Shown here piece by piece: positions 55,167-63,908 of a stretch of DNA of 64,000 nt. Every line of letters starts with the position of its first letter. The first letter of the stretch is position 1. Both the position numbers and the translations under genes were made by a program. Below the pieces are notes generated by a model. That model did no database searches. It was not told the origin of the DNA and saw only the letters and a program-made list of their open reading frames with translations. Origin of the DNA: Dokdonella sp. (GTDB taxonomy: Bacteria; Pseudomonadota; Gammaproteobacteria; Xanthomonadales; Rhodanobacteraceae); the NCBI RefSeq assembly GCF_017744955.1, contig NZ_JAGIAG010000001.1, forward strand, positions 992,001 to 1,056,000, written 5' to 3'.

Positions 55167-55949
55167 CTACTTCAGCCCGCGCTCGTTCTTGATGCGCTCG
55201 TAGGCCGCGTTGATCTCGCGCGCACGCGCTTCGGCGCGGCGCTTCAATTCCTCCGGCACGTCGCCGAGCTTGTCCGGATGGTGCTGGCTCATCAGGCGCC
55301 GGTAGGCCTGCTTGATTTCGCGATCGTTCGCCGCGCGCTCGATGCCGAGCACGGCGTAGGGGTCGACGTCGGACGGCCGTTGCGCCGACGGCCCGCGCGG
55401 ACCGTAGCCGCGCCCGCCCGGCGCCGCGTGCGCGTAGCCCTTCATCGCCGACAGCGCGGCGAGTTCGTGCTCGCCGACGCCGAGTGCCGCGCACAGCTTG
55501 CGCACCAGCACCAGCTTGGCGTCGACCGGCGAGCCTTCCGCGTAGACCAGATCGAGCAGCAGGTCGAGCACGATGAAGGCGAGGTCGCGGCGTCCGCTGC
55601 ACCAGGTTCTGAGGCCGCCGATCGCCGGATCGACGTCGAAACCGGCCTGCTTGCCGGCGTTGAAGCGCTCGATCGCGACACGGCGCTGCTCGGCGTCGAG
55701 CCGCAGGCGTGCGATCAGCGCCTCGGCGGCGGCGATCTCCGATTCGGAGACGCGGCCGTCGGACTTGGACAGCGCGCCGGCGAAGGCGAACAGCGGTTCG
55801 AGGAAGCCGCGCCCCATCGACGGCGGACGCAGGCGCGCCACGGCGGTGTCGTAGAAGTGGCCGAGCGTGACGCCGATCAGCACGCCGATCCAGTTGCGGA
55901 ACAGCAGCAGGCCGAGGATCCCGCCGACGAGCTTGCCCGCGACGTTCAT
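55167..55949 (-). CDS. djlA: Membrane-anchored J-domain co-chaperone DjlA
   Basis: A 260-residue DnaJ-like protein. The N-terminus has a Gly-rich membrane segment ([29 protein letters not shown]), the middle a TerB-like helical domain (about 45-165), and the C-terminus a J domain from about 193 with the HPD motif in [10 protein letters not shown]. DjlA stimulates DnaK ATPase at the membrane and influences envelope stress signalling. The ATG at 55949 gives the usual N-terminus; the frame is open further upstream. Followed by rpe. Confidence 0.92.
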   Translation of the reverse strand: MNVAGKLVGGILGLLLFRNWIGVLIGVTLGHFYDTAVARLRPPSMGRGFLEPLFAFAGALSKSDGRVSESEIAAAEALIARLRLDAEQRRVAIERFNAGKQAGFDVDPAIGGLRTWCSGRRDLAFIVLDLLLDLVYAEGSPVDAKLVLVRKLCAALGVGEHELAALSAMKGYAHAAPGGRGYGPRGPSAQRPSDVDPYAVLGIERAANDREIKQAYRRLMSQHHPDKLGDVPEELKRRAEARAREINAAYERIKNERGLK

Positions 55950-56111
55950 CGGATCGGCTCGCGACCGCGAGCGGCGATGTGGGCGGATCGGACGAACGGC
56001 ATGAGGAGTTCCGCGGCAAAGGCGGCGGATTCTAGCAAGAGCGCTCCGCGGCGCCGCTCGGACCCGCAAGCGAGGCAAAAACTTTCGCGCGCACCGCTAC
56101 ACGCGCGCCGT

Positions 56112-56117
56112 TACAAT
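56112..56117 (+). promoter_or_regulatory. -10-like hexamer upstream of purC
   Basis: TACAAT lies 32 bases before the purC start, matching the sigma-70 -10 consensus at five of six positions. No clear -35 hexamer is visible at 17-bp spacing, so this is tentative. Confidence 0.35.
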
Positions 56118-56148
56118 CGCGGGCCGCTTTTTCGATCCGGAATCCTTC

Positions 56149-57045
56149 GTGCCGACCGTCCTTTCGCATTCGAACCTGCCCGGCCTGCCTTTGCTCCACC
56201 GCGGCAAGGTGCGCGACGTCTACGCGCTCGGCGCGGACGAACTGCTGATCGTCGCCAGCGACCGGTTGTCGGCGTTCGACGTCGTGCTGCCCGATCCGAT
56301 TCCGGGCAAGGGCGAGATGCTGACGCAGATCTCGAACTTCTGGTTCGGGCGCACCGCCGGGCTGATGCCCAACCACCTGACCGGCAAGCCGATCGCGGAC
56401 GCGCTGCCGGCCGGCGTCGACGAGGCGCTGTACGAACGGCGCAGCGTGATCACCAAGCGCCTGAAGCCGGTGCCGGTCGAAGCGATCGCGCGCGGCTATC
56501 TGATCGGTTCCGGCTGGAAGGACTACCAGGCCAACGGCACGCTGTGCGGCATCCGGCTGCCGGCCGGATTGCGCCAGGCGGAGAAGCTGCCCGAGCCGAT
56601 CTTCACGCCGTCGACCAAGGCGGCCGTCGGCACCCACGACGAGAACATCTCCTTCGACGCGGTGGTCGAGGCGATCGGCGCCGACCTCGCCGAGCAGGTG
56701 CGCGCGGCGACGTTGGCGATCTACCGCCACGCCGCCGACTACGCGGCCGGACGCGGCATCCTGGTCGCCGACACCAAGCTCGAGTTCGGTACCGACGCGG
56801 ACGGCCGCCTGTACGTGATGGACGAGATGCTGACGCCCGATTCCTCGCGCTTCTGGCCGGCCGAGGACTACCAGGTCGGCACCAGCCCGCCGAGCTACGA
56901 CAAGCAGTTCGTGCGCGACTACCTGGAAACGCTGGACTGGAACAAGCAGGCGCCGGGCCCGATCCTGCCGCGCGCGGTCATCGACGGCACCGCGGCGAAG
57001 TACGCCGAGGCGTTGCGGCGGCTGGCCGGCATCGTGCTCGACTGA
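56149..57045 (+). CDS. purC: Phosphoribosylaminoimidazole-succinocarboxamide synthase (SAICAR synthase)
   Basis: A 298-residue enzyme of de novo purine synthesis, joining aspartate to CAIR with ATP. Signatures: [59 protein letters not shown] and [17 protein letters not shown]. Length and motifs match the yeast/Pseudomonas-type PurC. The start is GTG 56149 since no ATG precedes the conserved N-terminal strand. The SMR exporter gene follows by 13 bases. Confidence 0.96.
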   Translation: MPTVLSHSNLPGLPLLHRGKVRDVYALGADELLIVASDRLSAFDVVLPDPIPGKGEMLTQISNFWFGRTAGLMPNHLTGKPIADALPAGVDEALYERRSVITKRLKPVPVEAIARGYLIGSGWKDYQANGTLCGIRLPAGLRQAEKLPEPIFTPSTKAAVGTHDENISFDAVVEAIGADLAEQVRAATLAIYRHAADYAAGRGILVADTKLEFGTDADGRLYVMDEMLTPDSSRFWPAEDYQVGTSPPSYDKQFVRDYLETLDWNKQAPGPILPRAVIDGTAAKYAEALRRLAGIVLD

Positions 57046-57058
57046 CGCCGAGCGCGCG

Positions 57059-57388
57059 ATGGGCTATCTGTACCTCGCCGTCGCGATTCTCGCCGAGGTC
57101 GTCGCCACCACGGCGCTGAAGCTCACCGAGGGCTTCACGCGCCCGCTGCCCTCGCTGCTGGTGATCGTCGGCTACGGCACCGCGTTCTACTTCCTCTCGC
57201 TGGTGCTGCGCACGCTGCCGATCGGCGTCGCCTACGCGATCTGGTCCGGCGTCGGCGTGGCGCTGATCGCCGTGCTCGGCTGGGCGTTCCATCGGCAGGC
57301 GCTCGACGCGGGCGCGATCGTCGGCATCGCGCTGATCGTCGCCGGCGTGGTGGTGATCCAGGTGTTCTCGCGCAGCGCGGCGCACTGA
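57059..57388 (+). CDS. Small multidrug resistance (SMR/EmrE-like) exporter
   Basis: A 109-residue four-helix transporter that acts as a dual-topology dimer. The essential glutamate is Glu13 (AILAEVVATTALKLTEGF), equivalent to Glu14 of EmrE; YGTAFYFLSLVLRTLPIGVAYAIWSGVG covers helices 2 and 3. SMR proteins exchange protons for quaternary ammonium compounds or guanidinium. The G-V-G segment and overall sequence favour the EmrE/Qac type. It lies 13 bases after purC. Confidence 0.94.
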   Translation: MGYLYLAVAILAEVVATTALKLTEGFTRPLPSLLVIVGYGTAFYFLSLVLRTLPIGVAYAIWSGVGVALIAVLGWAFHRQALDAGAIVGIALIVAGVVVIQVFSRSAAH

Positions 57389-57488
57389 GCGCCGGCGCGC
57401 GGCCCGGCGTGCTGCGGCGCTCCTTTCGCGGCGCGCGCAGTCGTTCTAGATTCGGCGACACGGGCGCGTGCCGTGCCCGCCGGGTTGA

Positions 57489-57508
57489 AAAGTGCACGAA
57501 GGCACTTT
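57489..57508 (+). terminator. Hairpin downstream of the SMR gene
   Basis: AAAGTGC (57489-57495) pairs with GCACTTT (57502-57508) around a six-base loop, followed by CTCC. The stem is short and the T tract minimal, so termination of the purC-SMR unit here is only a possibility; it is also 37 bases before the next start codon. Confidence 0.35.
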
Positions 57509-57544
57509 CTCCACATCCTGTGAGTTCCGTTCGAGGACCGCCTC

Positions 57545-58009
57545 ATGCGCAGCGTCAACGACTGGTTCGACAGCTACAGCGCCGATCACCAGAACCCGAC
57601 CAACCGGCTGATCCACTGGATCTGCGTGCCGGCGATCCTGTGGGCGGCGATCGCGTTCCTGTGGTTGATCCCGGTGCCGGCCTCGATCGGCCGCGCGGGC
57701 CTGTGGTGCGGCCTGGTGATGGTCGCCGTGCTGGCGTTCTACTGGCGGCTGTCGCGCCCGCTCGGCGCGGCGATGATCGTGCTGTTCGTGCTGCTGGCGC
57801 TGCTGACCGAGGCGGCGTACCGCTCGCTCGGCCCGAGCGGCTTGATGTGGCTGGCGATCGCGGTGTTCGTCGCCGCCTGGATCGGCCAGTTCATCGGCCA
57901 TCTGATCGAGGGGCGGCGGCCGTCGTTCTTCACCGACCTGCAGTATCTGCTGATCGGCCCGGCGTGGTTGATGGGCAAGTTCATGCGGCGCGTCGGCGTC
58001 GCCTATTGA
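57545..58009 (+). CDS. DUF962/Mpo1-like membrane protein
   Basis: A 154-residue protein with four or five membrane helices. The start FDSYSADHQNPTNRLIHWICVP and the later QFIGHLIEGRRPSFF carry the conserved histidines of the DUF962/Mpo1 family. The yeast member is an iron-dependent dioxygenase for 2-hydroxy fatty acids; the bacterial function has not been tested here and is inferred only from the family. Convergent with the retropepsin-like gene, with a tandem repeat between. Confidence 0.87.
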   Translation: MRSVNDWFDSYSADHQNPTNRLIHWICVPAILWAAIAFLWLIPVPASIGRAGLWCGLVMVAVLAFYWRLSRPLGAAMIVLFVLLALLTEAAYRSLGPSGLMWLAIAVFVAAWIGQFIGHLIEGRRPSFFTDLQYLLIGPAWLMGKFMRRVGVAY

Positions 58010-58020
58010 GCGGGTATTTG

Positions 58021-58223
58021 GGCGATCGGTTCTGGATCGCCGCTGTCGTGCACGCTCGACGCGGTGACGGGGCGTGTTCCTTCGGTTGGTCTACCGCGAC
58101 CATCCCTGGCCGCACTGAGTGACTTGTGCGATCCGTCCTGGATCGCCGCCGTCGTGCGAGGGGGATGCGGTAACGGGGCGCGTTCCTTCGGCTGGTCTAC
58201 CCGCGGCCATCCCTGGCCGCACT
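58021..58223. repeat. Tandem pair of two-hairpin repeats, opposite orientation to 51614-51828
   Basis: Units span about 58021-58116 and 58128-58223 (107-base period). Read on the minus strand each begins AGTGCGGCCAGGGATGG, followed by GGTAGACCA and CCGAAGGAAC, and ends in GCGATC-loop-GATCGC (58021-58039; 58128-58146). The end hairpins and the TAGAC box are shared with the other locus; the middle 40-50 bases differ between loci but are alike within one. Confidence 0.85.
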
Positions 58224-58239
58224 TTTCAATAGCGCTTCA

Positions 58240-59136
58240 TTACTTCGCGGGCTTCACTTGCATCGTCATCGCGTGGAAGTCGAGCGTGACGACACTGTGC
58301 GCGAACAGCGCGTTGCCGGCGGTCGCGTCGAAGAGGCCGTCCGGTTGGCGCAGCGGGCCGTCGTCGACCGGGAAGTACAGCGACTTGGACGCCAATGCGC
58401 GACCGTCGAACGCGATCTTCGGCGCCGGCGCGGTGAGCAGGTTCACGCCGGCATCGGTGTAGGCGAAGAACTCCGGCTTGCCGCTCTTGGCGAGGCCGAG
58501 CCGCCCGAGCGCGCCGTCGTAGACGAGCAGGGTGCCGGTGAAAACGGTGTCGATGCGCGCGCGCAGCGGCTTGCCGTCGAGCGTGAAGCCGGAGGCGACC
58601 AGCGTCGCCGGACCGCGTTCGCCGAAGCCGATCATCTTCAGCGAACCGGTCCCTTCGTCGCGTTCCGGCGCCGCGATCGTCAGCACGTTGGAAATGCGCA
58701 GGCGATGACGCGGATAGTCGATCTCGAGTCGGCGGTCCTTGAAGAAGTCGTAGGCGATCGAGCCGTCGACCGGCGGCCGGTGCTCGCCGAGCAGGGCGCG
58801 GTCGAACACGAAGAAATCCGCCTTCGACTGCAGCGCACCGAGCGCGACACGGTGTTCGCCGCCGCGGAAGATGCCGGGCACCTCCTCGCTGCCGCGCATC
58901 GCCGGGTCGAGCTTCCAGTTCAGTTCGCGCGCGACTTCGCTGAGCAGGGTCGAGTTCGCGTTGCCGGTGTCGAGCATCAAGGTGCGCGGCTTGCCGCCGT
59001 CGAGTGCGACGTCGATGCAGATCAGGCCGTCGCAATCGCGGAACGGCAGCTCGGCGGCGAACGGGGGAGCGGCGTCCTTGGCCGCCACGGACGTCGAAAG
59101 AACGCCGCCGGCGAGCAGCGCGAACAGGAAACGCAT
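58240..59136 (-). CDS. Exported retropepsin-like aspartyl protease family protein
   Basis: A 298-residue protein with signal peptide (FLFALLAGGVLSTSVAA) and two copies of a pepsin/retropepsin half: LMLDTGNANSTLL (Asp56-Thr-Gly) and ARIDTVFTGTLLV (second Asp, DTV-T-G). Such two-lobed aspartyl-protease-like proteins are common in Lysobacterales periplasm. The second lobe lacks the strict DTG, so activity is uncertain. A gap of 84 bases separates it from the VolA-type lipase on the same strand. Confidence 0.8.
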   Translation of the reverse strand: MRFLFALLAGGVLSTSVAAKDAAPPFAAELPFRDCDGLICIDVALDGGKPRTLMLDTGNANSTLLSEVARELNWKLDPAMRGSEEVPGIFRGGEHRVALGALQSKADFFVFDRALLGEHRPPVDGSIAYDFFKDRRLEIDYPRHRLRISNVLTIAAPERDEGTGSLKMIGFGERGPATLVASGFTLDGKPLRARIDTVFTGTLLVYDGALGRLGLAKSGKPEFFAYTDAGVNLLTAPAPKIAFDGRALASKSLYFPVDDGPLRQPDGLFDATAGNALFAHSVVTLDFHAMTMQVKPAK

Positions 59137-59220
59137 CGGGGTTCTCCGCGGGAATTCGCGGCGAGGATGCCGGACCGGCGCTGAACCCCGGCGCGCCGTG
59201 CGGCGCGCCGGGGGAATGCG

Positions 59221-61419
59221 TTACGGCTGCGGGCCGAGGATGACGGCCGGGTTGCGCACCAGCACCGCCTGGCCGCCGGTCGCCAGGAAGCTGGCCATTT
59301 CGCCCTGCATCTCTTGCGTGGCGGCCGGGAAGTCGGTCGGATCGAGCAGCGAACCGTGTTCGCCCTGCACGAAGCGCACCGCACCTTGCAGGCTGCCGCC
59401 CGTCGACTGCACCGATTCGGTGATCGGGGGGAGCTGCAGGGCCGCGATCAGCGGCTCGGTACCCGACAGCGGCGCGCCGGCGACGCGGTTCGGAATCACC
59501 TGGTCCGGCAGCACGTCGCCGCCGCCGACGACTTCGTGCACGAGCAGGTTCTTGCCGTACTGAGCCACGCTGCCGTCTTCGTTGTAGCGGGCCAGCAGCA
59601 GCGTGCCGTTGCCGGCGAAGTTGATCGGATCGCCCGAGTCGACCACCGTCTGCGTCGCCGCCATGAAGGTGTCGTACAGCGGCGTGCCCTGCTCGATGCC
59701 GGCCGCGGCGAGGCCGGCGTGGATGCGCGGGCCGAAGGTCGGCGAAGCGTCGAGCAGGCGCGCGATGCCGCCGCCCGGCACGCTGAGCATGCCGGTCTGC
59801 ACGTTCGGGTCGATCGCCAGGAACGTCGCGCCGACGATGCTGCCGAGCGACTGGCCGAGGAAGCTGACCTTGGCCGTGTCGAAGTCCGTGCCCGTCGAAT
59901 AGTGCATGCCCTGCACCGCGTGCGAAAGCTCGAGCAGGTCGACCACGCCCTCGCGCAGGTTGTCGCGCGAGGTCAGCAGGCTGGTCAGGTTGATGTAGTG
60001 GCTGCCGGAGCCGTCGATGACGCCGTCGGGACCGGGCGCGCCGGTCGCGTTGTCGACCAGGTCGAGGTCGAACGTGCGCTCGCGCGCGCCGAGCGCGGCC
60101 AGCGGCGTGTTGCCGATGTAGAACGGATTGGTCTTGTCGGTGATGCCGTGCAGCGGCAGGTCGATCGCGACGACGGCGAAACCCTGCGCGGCGAGCGTGC
60201 CGGCGACGGCGAACATGTCGGTGCGGTTGCGCGTGATGCCGTGCTGGAAGATCACCAGCGGCCAGCCCGCGGCCGGCTTGGTCTTGCCGGAAGACGCGTT
60301 CGGCACCGTCATCAGCAGCGGCGCGACCTGCGTCGTCTTGGCCACCGCGAGCGGGTTGGCGTAGGTCACGTTCGTCGAGGTCGGGTCGAGCCCGGCCTTG
60401 TCGAACGGCGGCAGGTACGCGCCCGGCGCCGCTTCCCAGTTTCCGACGAGCGGATTGGTCGGGCAGTTCGGACCCTCCGGAACGCAGGCGATGTCCGGCG
60501 AGTTGAGGTAGTAGGGCAGGTCGACCGTGCCGATGTAGATGTCGGCGACCGGCGGCAGGCCGAGGCCGAGGTCGCCGAGCGTCTTGCCGGTCGGCGCGAT
60601 GCGCGTCGCCGCCGGCGGCGACTGCTCGATCACGCTCTGGCGTGCGAGCAGCGGCGCGGTGACGTTCTGCGTGGTCATGACCCACGACATCGCGATGCCG
60701 GCCGGATTGACGCCGGCGGTCGCGGCGGCGGCTTCCTGCGTGTTGACCAGCAGCCGCAGCGGCTCCAGCGCGCAGGCGGTGGCGGCCGGCAGCGGCGTCA
60801 CCAGCGAGGCGTTGTTCGCGCACAGCGGGCTGGTGCGCTTGGCCAGCTGATACACCAGCGAGCCGCGCACGTTGTGGCCGGCGGCGTCCTTGATGCCGTC
60901 GGTGAGCACGGCCATGTACGAGGTCATCTGCTGCAGCGGCTTGGTCGGCACGATCGCGATCGTGCGGCCGCTCGCGTCCGACGGCGCCGGCGCGACGACG
61001 AACTCGGCCGGCGAGGCCAGTTCGCGCTCGATGCCGACGACGCCGCCGCCCGGCCCGCTGAGCCTGACCTGGAACACGCGCACGCTCGAACCGCCGGTGA
61101 GCGAAGCCGGATCGATCGGCGCCGAGAAGCTGGTCGACCACGGCGCCGTCGTGCTGAAGCCGTCGAGCGCGTTCATCGCCAGGGTCGGTCCCGCGCTCGG
61201 CGCGTTCGGATCGGCGACCGGGATGTTCAGCGTGAGATCCTTGGTGCCGCTCAGCAGCAGGTTGTTCGGGAACGGGATCACGCCCTGGCTCGGATCGAAG
61301 CTGGCGACGGTGTGGAACTGCACCGGCGCGTAGTAGTCGTAGGCCTGGGCCTCGCGCGGGGCGAACGAAGCGAGCGACAGCGCAGCAACGACCGCAGTCG
61401 TGATCAATCGGGCTTGCAT
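59221..61419 (-). CDS. VolA/Pla-1-type exported phospholipase or lipase
   Basis: A 732-residue exported alpha/beta hydrolase. Signal peptide (LITTAVVAALSLASFAPREAQA), then VIPFPNNLLLSG, the N-terminal hallmark of VolA/Pla-1 enzymes, an Ig-like first half, and a hydrolase domain with VIFQHGITRNRTDM (oxyanion region) and nucleophile Ser524 in GQSLGS. Vibrio VolA is a surface lipoprotein lysophospholipase; this protein has no lipobox, so it is probably periplasmic or secreted. AAAGGGG upstream supports ATG 61419. With FadE in the window, it fits use of external lipids. Acyl-chain specificity unknown. Confidence 0.86.
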   Translation of the reverse strand: MQARLITTAVVAALSLASFAPREAQAYDYYAPVQFHTVASFDPSQGVIPFPNNLLLSGTKDLTLNIPVADPNAPSAGPTLAMNALDGFSTTAPWSTSFSAPIDPASLTGGSSVRVFQVRLSGPGGGVVGIERELASPAEFVVAPAPSDASGRTIAIVPTKPLQQMTSYMAVLTDGIKDAAGHNVRGSLVYQLAKRTSPLCANNASLVTPLPAATACALEPLRLLVNTQEAAAATAGVNPAGIAMSWVMTTQNVTAPLLARQSVIEQSPPAATRIAPTGKTLGDLGLGLPPVADIYIGTVDLPYYLNSPDIACVPEGPNCPTNPLVGNWEAAPGAYLPPFDKAGLDPTSTNVTYANPLAVAKTTQVAPLLMTVPNASSGKTKPAAGWPLVIFQHGITRNRTDMFAVAGTLAAQGFAVVAIDLPLHGITDKTNPFYIGNTPLAALGARERTFDLDLVDNATGAPGPDGVIDGSGSHYINLTSLLTSRDNLREGVVDLLELSHAVQGMHYSTGTDFDTAKVSFLGQSLGSIVGATFLAIDPNVQTGMLSVPGGGIARLLDASPTFGPRIHAGLAAAGIEQGTPLYDTFMAATQTVVDSGDPINFAGNGTLLLARYNEDGSVAQYGKNLLVHEVVGGGDVLPDQVIPNRVAGAPLSGTEPLIAALQLPPITESVQSTGGSLQGAVRFVQGEHGSLLDPTDFPAATQEMQGEMASFLATGGQAVLVRNPAVILGPQP

Positions 61420-61536
61420 GGGGTGCCCCTTTGGATGGCGACCTGGAAAGTCGCAGCATCTTAGGTCGGTCAAACGAGCGTTGGCAACGCTGCACTGCGG
61501 CGAAACGCGCCGTCGTCCAGGCCGACGAACGCTCCT

Positions 61537-62283
61537 TCAGCGCGCGCCGTCGAGTTCGAGCAGATCGAGCGTGCGGCCGTTCGCGCCGCGCACGCCCTGC
61601 TGCAGTTCGTACAGGTGCCGGATCGACGGACACAGCGCCGCGATGCGCGGCTTCAGCGCCTGCAGGCGTCGCTCCAGGCGCGGGCGCAAGTCGCCGGCGA
61701 GGTCGGCGGCGCGATCGCGCAGCGAGGCGGCGGTCTGCAGGTCGCCGCTGCTCGCCGCGTCGAGGGCCTGCGCGCCGAGATCGGCGGCGATCAGCGGCAG
61801 CAGTTCGGCGGCGATCTGGTCGGCCCAGCGCTCGAACGCTTCGTCCTGCCAGTCGTGGGTGCTGGTGCTGGCGTCGACGCGCCGCTTCAGTTCGGCGCTG
61901 CGCGCATCGAGCGTCGCGTCGAGCCGGGCTTGCGTGTCGGCGCCGAGCTGCAGGCCCTTGGCTTCGGCGCGCAAGGCCTGCGCGGCGAGGTCGACGCCGT
62001 CGCGCGCGACGGCCTTCGCCTTCGGTGCCAGCGCGCGCAGGTCGTGCTCGAACAGCGCGAGGCGGTCGACCTGCTCGGCGTTCAGGCGCAGCGGCTTGCC
62101 GTCGAGATCGAGCTTGCCGTCGCGCAGCTCCACCCGCCGCGGCGCCGGCGCGGCGCGATCGAACAGCAGGTGGTCGGGGGCCAGGGTCAGGTCGTAGCTG
62201 CTGCTGGCGCCGCAGGTATCGGCGAGGTCCTGCGCCTGCGCGGCGCTCGCGGCGAGGAGGATCAGGCAGCACAGGGATCGCAT
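61537..62283 (-). CDS. Exported DUF2884 (YggN-like) protein
   Basis: A 248-residue periplasmic protein. Signal peptide (SLCCLILLAASAAQA-QD), a short N-terminal strand domain (YDLTLAPDHLLFDR, RVELRDGKLDLDGKPLRLN), then a long helical part (about 65-235) rich in Ala, Leu and Arg. This matches the DUF2884/YggN family of unknown role. GAGGA seven bases upstream fixes ATG 62283 over a longer frame. Gene order with the VolA-type lipase may be coincidental. Confidence 0.8.
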   Translation of the reverse strand: MRSLCCLILLAASAAQAQDLADTCGASSSYDLTLAPDHLLFDRAAPAPRRVELRDGKLDLDGKPLRLNAEQVDRLALFEHDLRALAPKAKAVARDGVDLAAQALRAEAKGLQLGADTQARLDATLDARSAELKRRVDASTSTHDWQDEAFERWADQIAAELLPLIAADLGAQALDAASSGDLQTAASLRDRAADLAGDLRPRLERRLQALKPRIAALCPSIRHLYELQQGVRGANGRTLDLLELDGAR

Positions 62284-62344
62284 TGGAATTCCTCGCTCGT
62301 CGACCCGACAGGAATAACCGCCGCCGCGCGAATCGGCGCTGAAT

Positions 62345-63196
62345 TCAGGCCTCGCCGCCGGCTCGCCACGTATTCGCATCGACCACGAAGCCGCGCGGCG
62401 ACCAGCCGAAGTCGGTGCGCGCGTCGTCGTCGGCGGCGACGAGGTCGCGCGTCAGCCGCTCGACCGCCGCGGCCGGCACCAGGCCGAGGCGCGCCAGCGT
62501 GCGTGCCGCCGCGATCGGCAGCGGCAGCGGCAGGCAGCGCACCGGCAGCGAGGCGCGCACACGCTCGAGCATCGCGTCGAAACCCAGGCGCTCGCCGCCG
62601 CCGAGCGCGTAGGTCTTGCCGGCGCTGACCGGCCGCTCGAGCACGGCGATGCACGCCGCGGCGAGATCGTCCGCGTGTACCGGCTGGCGCAGGCCGCGCG
62701 CGCCGGGCAGGCGCGGGAACACGCGCCAGCGCCGCGCGAAGCGCGCGATCGGGGTCAGGCTGCGGTCGATGCCGGCGCCGTAGATCAGGGTCGGCCGCAG
62801 CACCGTCCAGGCGCAGCCGCGCCGCGTCGCGGCGTCGGCGAGTTCGAGTTCGGCGGCGCGCAGGCGCTCGACCACGGCGCGTTCGGCGGCGTCGATCGAA
62901 TCGCGCTTGCTGTCGATGCTCATCGAGCCGAGCGCGACCAGGTGCGGTCGTCCCTCCGGCGCCGTGCGCGCGAACCAGCGCGCGAACGCGTCGAGCGGGC
63001 CGAGGCTGAAGATCGCCTCGACCGGCTGCGGCAGCGGCACGTCGCGATCGAGGTCGCCGACAATCCAGCGCAAGCGCGCGTGCCTGCCGGCGCGTTCGCC
63101 GCGGCTCAGCGCGACGACGTCGTGGCCGGCGTCGAGCAGGCGCGGCAGCAGGAAACGTCCGACCGCGCCGCTGGCGCCGACGACCAGGGCGCGCAT
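62345..63196 (-). CDS. NAD(P)-binding epimerase/dehydratase-like protein (extended/atypical SDR)
   Basis: A 283-residue Rossmann-fold protein. VVGASGAVGRFLLPRLL (about 5-21) binds the dinucleotide; LVALGSMSIDSKRDSI and TVLRPTLIYGAGID are the epimerase active-site neighbourhood, and the usual YxxxK is not obvious (Ser-Ile-Asp-Ser-Lys instead), so it may be an atypical SDR. QPVHADDLAAACIAVLE is the typical late segment. Substrate unknown. Its stop is followed by, and its start is four bases from, neighbouring genes; the upstream coiled-coil gene ends four bases before its start. Confidence 0.83.
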   Translation of the reverse strand: MRALVVGASGAVGRFLLPRLLDAGHDVVALSRGERAGRHARLRWIVGDLDRDVPLPQPVEAIFSLGPLDAFARWFARTAPEGRPHLVALGSMSIDSKRDSIDAAERAVVERLRAAELELADAATRRGCAWTVLRPTLIYGAGIDRSLTPIARFARRWRVFPRLPGARGLRQPVHADDLAAACIAVLERPVSAGKTYALGGGERLGFDAMLERVRASLPVRCLPLPLPIAAARTLARLGLVPAAAVERLTRDLVAADDDARTDFGWSPRGFVVDANTWRAGGEA

Positions 63197-63199
63197 CGA

Positions 63200-63742
63200 C
63201 TAGGCCGTCGCGGCGAGCGGCAGCTCGTCTTGCTGCGGGCCGTGCGCGAGCACGTCGAGCGCGCGCAGGTCCGTGCCGGCGGCGGCCAGCGGATCGGTGC
63301 CGCGATGGAGCGGATGGCGGTCCATCGCCGAGCGTGCCTCGAACAGGTTGCGGCGCGCGCCTTCGACGTGGCTCACCAGTTCGTCGAGGCTGGCCTTGTC
63401 GGCTCCGAAGATCAGCTCGACCGGTTGCAGGCAGTACTGCACCGCGTCGTCGAAACGGCGCACGTGCGCGCGATAGGCGGCGACGTCGGCCGCGGCGCGG
63501 TCGAGATCGCCGCGCAGCGCGTCGAGCAGGCTGCGCAGGCGCTCGTTCGCCGCCGCCGCGTCCTGCCGGGCGAACTCGGCCGCCTGCTTCTGCTCGGTCT
63601 GCGCCGCGTCGCGCTGGTTCTCCGCGTCGATCTTGGCGTACAGCAACTGCACGCCGTGTGCGCGCTCGGCGCGCAGCGCGCGATGCAACCCGAAGGCGAG
63701 GCCGAGCGCGAGCACGGCGACCATCCACCCGATCCACAACAT
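63200..63742 (-). CDS. Single-pass membrane protein with coiled coil
   Basis: A 180-residue protein of unknown function. One N-terminal helix (LWIGWMVAVLALGLAFGLH) is followed by a long charged helix (about 28-80, LLYAKIDAENQRDAAQTEQKQAAEFARQ split) with coiled-coil character, then a domain containing YCLQPVELIFGADKASLDELVSHVE. GAGAGGAC precedes the ATG at 63742. Its stop is four bases from the start of the epimerase-like gene, so the two are one operon. The frame stays open far upstream, but that part has no start signal or conserved look. Confidence 0.72.
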   Translation of the reverse strand: MLWIGWMVAVLALGLAFGLHRALRAERAHGVQLLYAKIDAENQRDAAQTEQKQAAEFARQDAAAANERLRSLLDALRGDLDRAAADVAAYRAHVRRFDDAVQYCLQPVELIFGADKASLDELVSHVEGARRNLFEARSAMDRHPLHRGTDPLAAAGTDLRALDVLAHGPQQDELPLAATA

Positions 63743-63908
63743 GTCCGTCCTCTCCACACGGCTCTTGCCCGCAGGATAGAACGCCGGCCGCGCACGCGCC
63801 AACGCGCCTCGTCGCATACTGTCGATCGGCGTCGGGAAAATCGGCAGTGAAGAATCGGCGCGCTCGCGTGTAATGGCTGTCGATGGCCTCGTCCGAAGGA
63901 GCGTTGCG

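Noticed and set aside
58226..62272. Minus-strand open frame of about 1348 codons
   Set aside because: It is another frame of the retropepsin-like, VolA-type and DUF2884 genes; the translation is low-complexity Arg/Ala/Gly.
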